From CAWUEZ02 sp963921355 (GTDB lineage: Bacteria > Pseudomonadota > Alphaproteobacteria > Thalassobaculales > Thalassobaculaceae), in the NCBI GenBank assembly GCA_963921355.3, contig OZ001190.1:558001-622000 (forward strand): a stretch of 64,000 nt of DNA. Reading direction: 5' to 3'. The first letter of the stretch is position 1; the number at the start of each line of letters is the position of its first letter. The notes under the pieces are model-generated. The model was given only the letters and a program-made list of their open reading frames with translations, had not been told where the DNA came from and did not search any database. Positions 7,887 through 15,350 of the stretch are shown here, in pieces. Position numbers and translations under genes: made by a program.

Positions 7887-8702
7887 TCAGTCCGAGAAGT
7901 TCTGATCCATCGACAGCGCCGGATGCTCGCAACCGCCCGCACCCACCACCTTGGCGGGAACCCCGGCAACGGTGGTGTTGGCGGGCACGTTCTCCAGCAC
8001 CACGCTGCCGGCCCCGACCCGCGAGCACTGGCCGACCTCGATGTTGCCGAGCACCGTCGCGTAGGCGCCCAGCAGCGCACCGCGGCGGATCTTCGGGTGA
8101 CGGTCGCCGCCCTCCTTGCCGGTACCGCCCAAGGTGACACCGTGCAGCATCGAAACCTCGTCTTCGACAACGGCGGTCTCGCCGACCACAACCCCGGTGG
8201 CATGGTCGATCATGATCCCCCGCCCGATCCGGGCGGCCGGGTGGATGTCGGCGCCCAGCACCTCGGAGGTCCGGGCCTGCAGGTAGAGGGCGAGGGCCTG
8301 GCGATCGTGATTCCACAGCCAGTGGGCAACCCGGTAGGCCTGGATCGCCAGGAAGCCCTTGAAGTACAGGAACGGCTCCAGATAGCCGGTGCAGGCGGGA
8401 TCGCGTTCGAACACCGCCGACAGATCGGCCCGGACCGCCGCCCCGATCTCGGGCACTCCGTGCACCGCCTGGTCGATGGTCTGGCGCAGCGACAGCGCGG
8501 TGATCGCCTCCGAACCCAGTTTCTGGGAAATGTGGAACGCCAGCGCGTGTTCCAGCGTGTCATGGGCCAGCACCGTCGCCTGCAGGAAACTGGCCAGCGC
8601 CGGTTCCGCCTCGGCCGTGCTTTGGGCGTCGGCCCGCAGCGACGACCAGATCGGATCAATATCAGGCGATGTCGGGCGCGAAGCCCACGATGTTTCCGCC
8701 AT
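7887..8702 (-). CDS. cysE: Serine O-acetyltransferase
   Basis: Transfers acetyl from acetyl-CoA to serine, the first committed step of cysteine synthesis. The 271-residue protein has the N-terminal helical domain (residues 15-145, ending LEPFLYFKGFLAIQAYRVAHWLW) and a left-handed beta-helix of hexapeptide repeats with the active-site H in IMIDHATGVVVGETAVV and H in MLHGVTLGGTGKEGGDRHPKI. The C-terminus ends MDQNFSD, the kind of tail that docks cysteine synthase, although Ile is absent at the end. The start at 8702 is chosen because the helical domain begins directly after it. Confidence 0.95.
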   Translation of the reverse strand: MAETSWASRPTSPDIDPIWSSLRADAQSTAEAEPALASFLQATVLAHDTLEHALAFHISQKLGSEAITALSLRQTIDQAVHGVPEIGAAVRADLSAVFERDPACTGYLEPFLYFKGFLAIQAYRVAHWLWNHDRQALALYLQARTSEVLGADIHPAARIGRGIMIDHATGVVVGETAVVEDEVSMLHGVTLGGTGKEGGDRHPKIRRGALLGAYATVLGNIEVGQCSRVGAGSVVLENVPANTTVAGVPAKVVGAGGCEHPALSMDQNFSD

Positions 8703-8857
8703 CGGATGTCTCCTGCCCTCGTCAGGCGCCCGGGTCGTGTCCAGGTTTGCCGTCAATACTTTAGGTTGGATGATAGCGGGTTCAAGAGTCGGGATTAAGC
8801 GCCAACCCGGCACGGCTGCGATGCGGTGACGGGCAGGCATGATGCAATGATCGGCTT

Positions 8858-8878
8858 GGCAACCGTTGCCATGGCAAC
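8858..8878. promoter_or_regulatory. Two overlapping perfect palindromes upstream of marR (candidate operator)
   Basis: GGCAACCGTTGCC (8858-8870) and GTTGCCATGGCAAC (8865-8878) overlap and end 15 bp before the MarR start codon. Perfect short palindromes at the promoter of their own gene are the usual MarR binding layout, so autoregulation of the marR-hlyD operon is likely (inference). Confidence 0.55.
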
Positions 8879-8893
8879 TATATTCCGCCGGCT

Positions 8894-9388
8894 ATGGACC
8901 GGACCGATCTCCACCGGAATTTCGGGTTCCTGATACACGATATCGCCCGACTGATGCGCGTCGCCTTCGACCGGCGCGGCAAAGAGCTTGGGCTGACCCG
9001 GTCGCAGTGGTGGGTGCTGACGGCCCTGTACGCCAAGGAAGGCGTCACCCAGTCCGAACTGGCCGCCTTCATGGATCTGGAGAAGGCGACTCTCGGCCGG
9101 CTGCTGGACCGGTTGGAGGAGAAAGGCTGGATCGAGCGCCGCCCGGACCCGGTCGACCGCCGGATTAAGCGGGTCGTGCTGACCGAGACGGTCCAGGAAC
9201 TCATGCGCGACCTGCGCGACATCGCCGCCGACGTGCGCAGTGATGCGATGAAGGGTCTGTCGCGCGGCGAGCACGAGGCGTTCATCGACACGCTGCTGAA
9301 AATCAAGGCCAACCTACACGCCTTCGACGAGCTGGCCGGTCCGGCACCCCCCCAGGCGGAAACCGCCCTGGAGGCCGCCGATGACTGA
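8894..9388 (+). CDS. MarR family transcriptional regulator
   Basis: A 164-residue winged-helix repressor-type protein. The core runs from LTRSQWWVLTALYAKEGVTQ through the recognition helix in SELAAFMDLEKATLGRLLDRLEEKGWIER to the wing RRPDPVDRRIKRVVLTE, followed by a dimerisation helix. MarR proteins sense small phenolic or lipophilic ligands and control efflux genes. Its stop overlaps the hlyD start by 8 bp, so the two are translationally coupled and the regulator probably controls its own operon through the palindromes upstream. It diverges from cysE. Confidence 0.92.
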   Translation: MDRTDLHRNFGFLIHDIARLMRVAFDRRGKELGLTRSQWWVLTALYAKEGVTQSELAAFMDLEKATLGRLLDRLEEKGWIERRPDPVDRRIKRVVLTETVQELMRDLRDIAADVRSDAMKGLSRGEHEAFIDTLLKIKANLHAFDELAGPAPPQAETALEAADD

Positions 9389-10550
9389 GGAGACCGGCAA
9401 GACGGTTGTCCCGAAGGAGGAAGCCCCGGTCGTCAAATCCGACGGTCTGAGATCCGAAGGGTTGCCGCGCCGGCGCCGACGCTGCCGCTGGCTGCAGCAG
9501 CTGATCCTGTTGGTGCTGATCCCGGCGGCAGCACTGATCGCCGGGTCCTATCTCTATGCTGTCACCGGCCGGTTCGTAACCACCGACAACGCCTATGTGA
9601 AGGCCCATATCGTGGCGGTGTCGACCGACCTGGACGGCCGGGTGGTCGAGGTCAACGTGCGCAACAACCAGCGGGTCTCCGCCGGCGATCTGCTGTTCCG
9701 CCTGGATCCCGACCCGCACTGGCTGGCACTGCAGCTGGCCGAAGCGCGGATGGAAACCGCGCGGCAGGAGATCGAGGCGACCCGTGCCGAATACCGCCAG
9801 GTCCAGGCCGAGATCGCCGAGGCCCGCGAGTCGGTCGGCTATCACACCCGCGAGGCCGAACGTCAGCGCGAGCTGGCCCGGCGCGGTGTGACCACGACGG
9901 CCCAGCTCGATGAGGCCGAATTCGAACTGGCATCGTCGTACCAGCGGGTGCGCGCCCTGCAGGAGAAGGTCCGTTCCGTCCTGGCCGAACTCGGCGGCGA
10001 TCCGGAACGGGCCGTCGAGCTGCACCCGAAGTTCCTGGAGGCGCTGGCCGACCGCGAGCTCGCCGAACTGCGGCTCGGCTACACCGAAATCCGCGCCGCC
10101 TCCGACGGCATCGTCACCCAGGTTCGCCTGGAGGCGGGCGAGTGGCTGGAGGAAGGCGATCCCGCCTTCGGGCTGATTCAGGTCGACCAGACCTGGGTGG
10201 TGGCCAACCTCAAGGAAACCCAGCTGACCCATGTCCGCGAGGGCCAGGCGGTGACGGTGACCGTAGACGCCTATCCGGACCTCGACTGGTCGGCCCGGAT
10301 CTCGTCGATCGCGCCTGCGACCGGGGCGGAGTTCGCGGTTCTGCCGCCCCAGAACGCTACGGGCAACTGGGTCAAAGTGGTTCAGCGGGTCCCGGTCCGG
10401 ATCGACCTGGAAACGGTCGACGGAAGGCCGCCCTTGCGCGCCGGGATGACCGCGTCGATCTCGATCGACACCGAGCGCGAGCGCCAGCTCCTGACCACGG
10501 CGCGCGAGGCGCTGGCCAGCCTGAAGTCGAACTCCGACGCCGGTCAGTAA
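9381..10550 (+). CDS. HlyD/EmrA family efflux periplasmic adaptor
   Basis: A 389-residue membrane-fusion protein. A cytosolic basic N-terminus (PRRRRRCRW) is followed by one transmembrane helix (residues 38-60), the biotinyl-lipoyl half motifs TDNAYVKAHIVAVSTDLDGRV and GIVTQVRLEAGEWLEEGDP, and a long coiled coil (about residues 120-220). The pattern is EmrA/VceA, which couples an MFS (EmrB) pump to an outer-membrane channel. Unusually, no EmrB gene follows; the next gene is a hydrolase after 213 bp holding a repeat. The pump partner must be encoded elsewhere or has been lost. Confidence 0.9.
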   Translation: MTEETGKTVVPKEEAPVVKSDGLRSEGLPRRRRRCRWLQQLILLVLIPAAALIAGSYLYAVTGRFVTTDNAYVKAHIVAVSTDLDGRVVEVNVRNNQRVSAGDLLFRLDPDPHWLALQLAEARMETARQEIEATRAEYRQVQAEIAEARESVGYHTREAERQRELARRGVTTTAQLDEAEFELASSYQRVRALQEKVRSVLAELGGDPERAVELHPKFLEALADRELAELRLGYTEIRAASDGIVTQVRLEAGEWLEEGDPAFGLIQVDQTWVVANLKETQLTHVREGQAVTVTVDAYPDLDWSARISSIAPATGAEFAVLPPQNATGNWVKVVQRVPVRIDLETVDGRPPLRAGMTASISIDTERERQLLTTAREALASLKSNSDAGQ

Positions 10551-10570
10551 TCCTTCCTCGACCGCCCTTC

Positions 10571-10688
10571 GCCTTTCGCCCTTCGACATGCCCCGGCTAA
10601 GAGCCGTGGCTGCTCAGGACGAGGTATTCTTTTTCTACCTCGCCCAGAGCAGCCCGAAGGGCGTGTCGAAGGGCGACAGGCGAAAGGT
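10571..10688. repeat. Dispersed inverted-repeat element, family A (copy 2)
   Basis: Arms CGCCCTTCGACATGCCCCGG and GGGCGTGTCGAAGGGCGA, with inner arms GCTGCTCAGGACGAGG and CCTCGCCCAGAGCAGC. This copy has an extra outer stem, GCCTTTCGCC pairing with GGCGAAAGG. It lies between hlyD and the hydrolase gene; the rest of the 213-bp gap shows nothing else. Confidence 0.85.
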
Positions 10689-10763
10689 GTCACCCAACGA
10701 CCCCTTCCGGGACAGCATCGTGGGCCCTATCCTGGCAGCCCTCTTCGCCCACCCGAGGTCTCC

Positions 10764-12224
10764 ATGCCTGCGCCGAAAGCCCTGGTCGTCGTTTTCGACG
10801 GCCTGCGTCCCGACCATGTCACCCCGAACCGCGCCCCGAACATTCACGGGTTCGTCGAGGCCGGTGTGCGGGTGGCCAACACCGCGTCGGCCTTCCCCAG
10901 CGAAACCCGGGTCCAGGTGACCACCGTCATGACCGGACACCCACCGGCCGGTCACGGGATCATGGCGAACGCCTTCTACGACCCGCGTCTGGGGTTCGCG
11001 TCGGCGATGGACACCTCCGACGATGCGCGCATGCGCGCCGCCGAGCGCGCCTACGGCCGGCTGATCGGCGCCGCCCATCTGAGCGAGATTCTGTGGGGAG
11101 CGGGACGCAAGTTCGCTGTGCTCACCACCGGCAAAGTCGGCAATGCGCGCCTGCTGGCCGGCCGCGCGCCTGAGCTGAACCAGCCGGTGCTGTCGATCTG
11201 GGGCGACGCGATCTCGACACCCGCCGCCCGGTACGCCGAGGTGGTGCAGCGATTCGGACGGCCGCCCGAGCAGGCGTTTCCCAATGTCGGTGTCGCCGAC
11301 TGGGCGGTGCGCGTCCTGCTGGACCATGTGCTGCCGGACCACGCCCCGGATGTCTGCGTCCTGTGGCTCAACGAGCCGGATCTCTCCTATCACTACCGGG
11401 GGGTGGCCAGCGGCGACTCCGACACCGCGATCGCGGCGGTCGATGCCGGCTTCGGACGGATCCTCGACTGGTGGCGCGCCGAAGGCCGGGACAAGGGCTG
11501 GAACATCATCGCCATGTCCGACCACGGCCATGTGACGGTCGAGGGGCAGATCGACGTCGCCGCCGACCTGCGCGGCGCCGGGCTCGCCGTCGGTCCGGCA
11601 CTGGATGTGGACACCGACTACGCCCTGAAACCGGGCTACTCCGCCCATATCGCCGTGCGCGACCGCGACCCCGCCCTGATCGACCGTCTGGTCGCGGTGC
11701 TGCAGGACCACGACTGGTGCGGGCCGATCCTGGCGCGCAACGCCGACCCTGAGGCCGGCACCCTGCCCTTGTCGACGGTGAACCTCGACCACGCCCGCGC
11801 CGGCGACGTCGCTTTCACGCTGCGCGCCCGGGATGCGGACTCAGAGGCCGGCCTGCCCGGCGTGGCCCTGGCGGACAACCCGGACATCCCGCTCGGCGGG
11901 GGCATGCATGGGGGCCTGCACAAAGTCGAGCTGAACCACTGCCTGTTCTTCGGCGGCGAGGCGTTCCGCAAGGGAGTCGAGGTCACGACGCCGAGCGGCA
12001 CGGTCGACGTGGCGCAGACGATCTTGAAGCTGCTCGGACTGCCGCCGCACCCGCTGATGGCCGGGCGCGCGGTCGAGGAGGCGTTCAGCCTCGGCGATCC
12101 GGCACCGGGCGTGACCGAGGTCGTGCATGAAGCCGCCCGCGCCGGCTTCGCCCAGCGGATTGTGACAGCCCGGGTCGATGGTGCGGTGCGACCTTATCTC
12201 CGTTGGGGTATGCGGACGGCGTGA
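10764..12224 (+). CDS. Alkaline phosphatase superfamily phosphodiesterase (nucleotide pyrophosphatase-like)
   Basis: A 486-residue cytosolic-looking member of the type I phosphodiesterase/nucleotide pyrophosphatase fold. Metal and nucleophile motifs are visible: D12 in VVVFDGLRPDH, the nucleophile region AFPSETRVQ (S46 or T48), VTTVMTGHPPAGHGIMAN, LWLNEPDLSYHYRG for a metal Asp-His pair, and MSDHGHVTVEG. A late H in GGGMHGGLHK completes the site. No signal peptide is present. The family hydrolyses phosphodiesters or phosphonates; the substrate cannot be told. The gene ends 7 bp before the ChaN-like gene, so they are probably cotranscribed. Confidence 0.88.
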   Translation: MPAPKALVVVFDGLRPDHVTPNRAPNIHGFVEAGVRVANTASAFPSETRVQVTTVMTGHPPAGHGIMANAFYDPRLGFASAMDTSDDARMRAAERAYGRLIGAAHLSEILWGAGRKFAVLTTGKVGNARLLAGRAPELNQPVLSIWGDAISTPAARYAEVVQRFGRPPEQAFPNVGVADWAVRVLLDHVLPDHAPDVCVLWLNEPDLSYHYRGVASGDSDTAIAAVDAGFGRILDWWRAEGRDKGWNIIAMSDHGHVTVEGQIDVAADLRGAGLAVGPALDVDTDYALKPGYSAHIAVRDRDPALIDRLVAVLQDHDWCGPILARNADPEAGTLPLSTVNLDHARAGDVAFTLRARDADSEAGLPGVALADNPDIPLGGGMHGGLHKVELNHCLFFGGEAFRKGVEVTTPSGTVDVAQTILKLLGLPPHPLMAGRAVEEAFSLGDPAPGVTEVVHEAARAGFAQRIVTARVDGAVRPYLRWGMRTA

Positions 12225-12231
12225 GCGCCCC

Positions 12232-13151
12232 ATGTGTAGCTTCATGAGACAGCTATTCCTTCTGTGCGCCCTCGCACTGTGCATCCCATTGGCCGTGACA
12301 GGCGCCGGGCCGGCGGCGGCGACCGAGTGGTGGACGGCGCGGGACGGCCACACCGCCAACCGCACCGCCGTGGTCGCCGATCTCGTGGCCGCCGACTTCG
12401 TGCTGCTGGGCGAGACCCACGACAACCCGCATCATCATGCGGCCCAGGCCGACCTGCTGGATGGCATCGTCGAGGCCGGCCGGCGCCCCGCCGTGGTCTG
12501 GGAGATGGTCGACCGCGACCGGCAGGCGGAGATCGACGCCTGGGCCGCCGGCCCGCGTCGCGGCGACCCCGACGGTTTGCCGACGCCGTCGGCTGGGACA
12601 CCAGCGGCTGGCCGGACTGGGCGCTCTACCGCCCGATCGCCGAAGTGGCTACCCGGGCCGGCCTGCCCATGGTCGCCGGCAACCTGGAACGCGACCGCAC
12701 CCGCGCCGTCGGCGGCGGTGGGCTCCAGGCGCTGGGTGACACACGCCTCGCCACCTGGGGACTGACCGCCGCCCTGCCGGCGAGCCTGCGGGAATTCCAG
12801 GCCGATGCGGTCTACTACGGCCATTGCGAACTGATGCCCCGGGATCACCTGGAACCGATGGTCGACGTTCAGGTGGCGCGCGACGCCTCGATGGCGGCCG
12901 CCATGGTGGAGGCCTTGGAGTGGGCGCCTGACGGCGTTGTCCTGATCGCCGGGCGCGGCCATGTCCGCGACGATGTCGGCGTCCCGGTATTCCTCAAACG
13001 CCTGCGCCCCGATGCCCGGATCGCCACGGTCGCCGCGACCGAGGGCGCCACCGACAGCGGGCCGTTCGACTGGCGTCGCGGCTTTCCGGCGGTCGACCGC
13101 CCCGACGCCTGCGAACAGCTGCGCAAACACTTCAAGAAGAAGAACGGGTAG
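12232..13151 (+). pseudogene. ChaN family haem-binding-like protein, single-base frameshift
   Basis: Two overlapping frames together give one ChaN-like protein of about 306 residues. The first frame starts MCSFMRQLFLLCALALC (or at the Met at 12244), has a signal peptide ending near GPAAA, and carries FVLLGETHDNPHHHAAQ. The second frame continues RFADAVGWDTSGWPDWALYRPI through to VVLIAGRGHVRDDVGVP and ends HFKKKNG. Inserting one C between 12573 and 12574 restores DPDRFADAVGWDTS without a break. The family binds haem or acts in iron stress at the cell envelope. Either the gene is dead or the base is a sequence error. Confidence 0.82.
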
Positions 13152-13177
13152 CGGGTTTCCAGTGGATCTTCCTCTAC

Positions 13178-13296
13178 TCACTCCCCGGGCGTGCCCCGGG
13201 GCCCAGACCAGCGGCGTGCAGGAACGATCTTTATAGTCCGCGGACGTCTCAGCGCGTGGCCACTCTAGGCCCCGGGGCAAAAGCCCGGGGAGTGTT
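13178..13296. repeat. Large inverted repeat upstream of rpmI, in a 316-bp gene-free stretch
   Basis: The left arm (13178-13209, CACTCCCCGGG and GCCCCGGGGCC blocks) is repeated inverted at 13258-13294 (GGCCCCGGGG and CCCGGGGAGTG), enclosing about 50 bp. Both arms are small palindromes themselves. The remaining 13297-13467 holds the likely rpmI promoter and leader, plus a GGTCCGCCGGCGGAGCGGACC hairpin-like block around 13368-13387; no gene was seen. Confidence 0.75.
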
Positions 13297-13467
13297 GTTT
13301 GGGGAACAGCAGCAACCCTTGTCACCGGGGCCGCTTGGCTGTATATCCCCGCGTTCCGTCCGCCGGTCCGCCGGCGGAGCGGACCATCGCGTCCGGGCGA
13401 AATGGGCTGCCCGGCCGGTGAGCTGTCGAAAACGACAACACATCAAGACCGACGAAGGAGCGATGAA

Positions 13468-13665
13468 ATGCCCAAGATGAAGACCAAAAGCAGCGTCAAA
13501 GGCCGCTTTCGGGTGACCGGCTCGGGCAAGGTCCGGGGCAATGTCGCCTACAAGCGCCACATGCTGCGCCGCCGTTCCCAGAAGATGAAACGACAGGCCC
13601 GCGGGACCTTCATGTTGGCCGAGGCCGACCAGAAGATCGTCAAGCGGTTCATGCCGTACAGCTGA
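13468..13665 (+). CDS. rpmI: 50S ribosomal protein L35
   Basis: A 65-residue basic protein with the full L35 pattern: MPKMKTKSSVKGRFRVTGSG, RHMLRRRSQKMKRQARG and a C-terminal IVKRFMPYS. GAAGGAGCGATGAAATG places GAAGGAG about 7 nt before the start. It is followed after 13 bp by rplT. The usual upstream partner infC is not in this window; a frameshifted ChaN-like gene lies upstream instead. Confidence 0.98.
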   Translation: MPKMKTKSSVKGRFRVTGSGKVRGNVAYKRHMLRRRSQKMKRQARGTFMLAEADQKIVKRFMPYS

Positions 13666-13678
13666 GGAGAGGCGATCA

Positions 13679-14038
13679 ATGGCACGCGTTAAACGGGGCG
13701 TCACCGCGCACGCCCGTCACAAGAAGGTCGTCGACAAAGCCAAGGGCTATTACGGCCGCCGCAAGAACGTCTTCCGGGTCGCCGTTCAGGCCGTCGAGAA
13801 AGCGGGGCAGTACGCCTATCGCGACCGCCGCACGCGCAAGCGCGATTTCCGCGCGCTCTGGATCCAGCGGATCAACGCCGGTGTGCGCCAGTACGGCATG
13901 ACCTATTCCCGGTTCATGAACGGCCTCAAGCTGGCCGGCATCGATCTCGACCGCAAGGTTCTCTCGGATCTGGCCATCCACGAGCCGGACGCGTTCAAGC
14001 AGATCGTCGATCAGGCCGAGGCCGCGCTGAAGGGCTGA
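13679..14038 (+). CDS. rplT: 50S ribosomal protein L20
   Basis: A 119-residue ribosome-assembly protein: MARVKRGVTAHARHKKVVDKAKGY.. start, GRRKNVFRVAVQAVEKAGQYAYRDRRTRKRDFR, RINAGVRQYGMTYSRFMNGL, and the EPDAFKQIVDQAEAALKG end, all at the normal spacing. GAGGAGAGG precedes the ATG. L20 usually represses its own operon by binding the leader; no leader pseudoknot could be judged here. The gene is followed by a strong intrinsic terminator, which separates it from the efflux genes. Confidence 0.98.
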   Translation: MARVKRGVTAHARHKKVVDKAKGYYGRRKNVFRVAVQAVEKAGQYAYRDRRTRKRDFRALWIQRINAGVRQYGMTYSRFMNGLKLAGIDLDRKVLSDLAIHEPDAFKQIVDQAEAALKG

Positions 14039-14075
14039 CCCGCCCACGGCGAAACGCCGATCGCTGAGAATTGAG

Positions 14076-14104
14076 AAAGGCCGGTTGAGAGACCGGCCTT
14101 TTTT
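14076..14104 (+). terminator. Intrinsic terminator after rplT
   Basis: Stem AAAGGCCGGT (14076-14085), loop TGAGAG, stem ACCGGCCTTT, continuing into a run of six T. It is the clearest rho-independent terminator in the window and shows that rpmI-rplT end here rather than reading into pheST. Confidence 0.93.
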
Positions 14105-14232
14105 GCATCGGCCACCGGGGTTTGGTGCGGCAGAAATCCATCTGGACCGGCCTGTGGAAACCCGTTTTGATGCCCCGCCAGTGGCTGTCCGCATCAACGA
14201 GACAGACGGCACGGAAGAACGGGAGATCACGG

Positions 14233-15343
14233 ATGCGCAGCCTGACGGGCCTTGTCGGCCTTCTCGCCTGCCTGCTGGGACCAGCCGCAGCGATCGCTCA
14301 AAGTGCCGGCGGTATCTTATGTCGAGGCCGTCGAGAAGGACGTGACCCCGTCCTTCAAGTTCGTCGGCCGGGCCGAGGCGGTCCAACGGGTCGACCTGCG
14401 CGCCCGGGTGACCGGCTTTCTCGAGCGCCAGCTGTTCGAGGACGGCGCCGAAGTCCAGGCTGGTGACCTGCTGTTCATGATTGAGCAGGCGACCTTTGCT
14501 GCTCAGGTCCAGTGGGTCGAGGCCAACCTGCAGGCGGCCCAGGCGGATGAGGAGAACGCCCGGGTCCAGTTCGAGCGGGCCGAGCAGCTGGTCAAGAACG
14601 GCAACATCCCGCGCGCCACGGTCGATGAGCGACGGGCTGCCTATCTGGTGGCCCAGGCCTCCGTCGCCCAGGCCCAGGCCGCCCTGGAACAGGATCGGAT
14701 CACCTACGATTACACCGCGATCGTCTCGCCGATTGACGGGCGGATCGGCCGCGCCGCAGTCAAGACCGGCAACCTGGTCTCAACGGAAACCGGGGTGCTG
14801 GCCACCGTGGTCAAGAGGGACCCGATCTACATCAGCTTCAACGTCGCCGAGAAGGCCCTTCTGGCATTGCGGCGCATGGTCGCCGCGGACCAGCTGGGAA
14901 CCGCGCGCGAGGGCCTCGGCTATGTGAACCTGCGGGTCCGCCTCTCGGACGACACGCTGTACGACGCGGTCGGATCCCTCGACTTCAGCGACGTTCAGGT
15001 CGACGCCACGACCGACACCATTGCGATGCGCGGGACGATTCCGAACCCGGACGGCATCCTGGTCGACGGGCAGGTCGTCATTGCCCAGCTGGAGCTCAAG
15101 GAGCCCGAGACCGCGCTGGTGATCCCGCGAACGGCCGTCAGCGTCGATCAGCGCGGCAGCTTCGTTATGCTGGTCGGCGCCGAGGACACGGTCGAACAGC
15201 GGGTGGTGACGATGGGCCAGCAGTTCGGCACCGACGTCGCCATCAAAGACGGGCTGAAGCCAGGCGACCGGGTGATCACCGACGGGCTGCTCAAGGTACG
15301 GGCCGGCATCAAAGTCAGCGCCACGCCCCAGGCCGGCAGCTGA
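14233..15343 (+). pseudogene. RND efflux periplasmic adaptor, frameshift after the signal peptide
   Basis: A signal peptide MRSLTGLVGLLACLLGP..AIAQ starts at 14233, then the frame changes: the mature protein VPAVSYVEAVEKDVTPSFKFVGR continues one base later. Removing one A from the AAA at 14300-14302 joins them as AIAQVPAVSY, giving about 369 residues. The body has the paired lipoyl motifs (RVDLRARVTGFLERQLFEDG and ITYDYTAIVSPIDGRIGRAA), an alpha-hairpin and the VIPRTAVSVDQRGSFVMLV barrel of AcrA/MexA-type adaptors. As written, translation from 14252 or later would lack a signal peptide. It sits 7 bp upstream of the RND gene. Confidence 0.85.
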
Positions 15344-15350
15344 CCGCACC

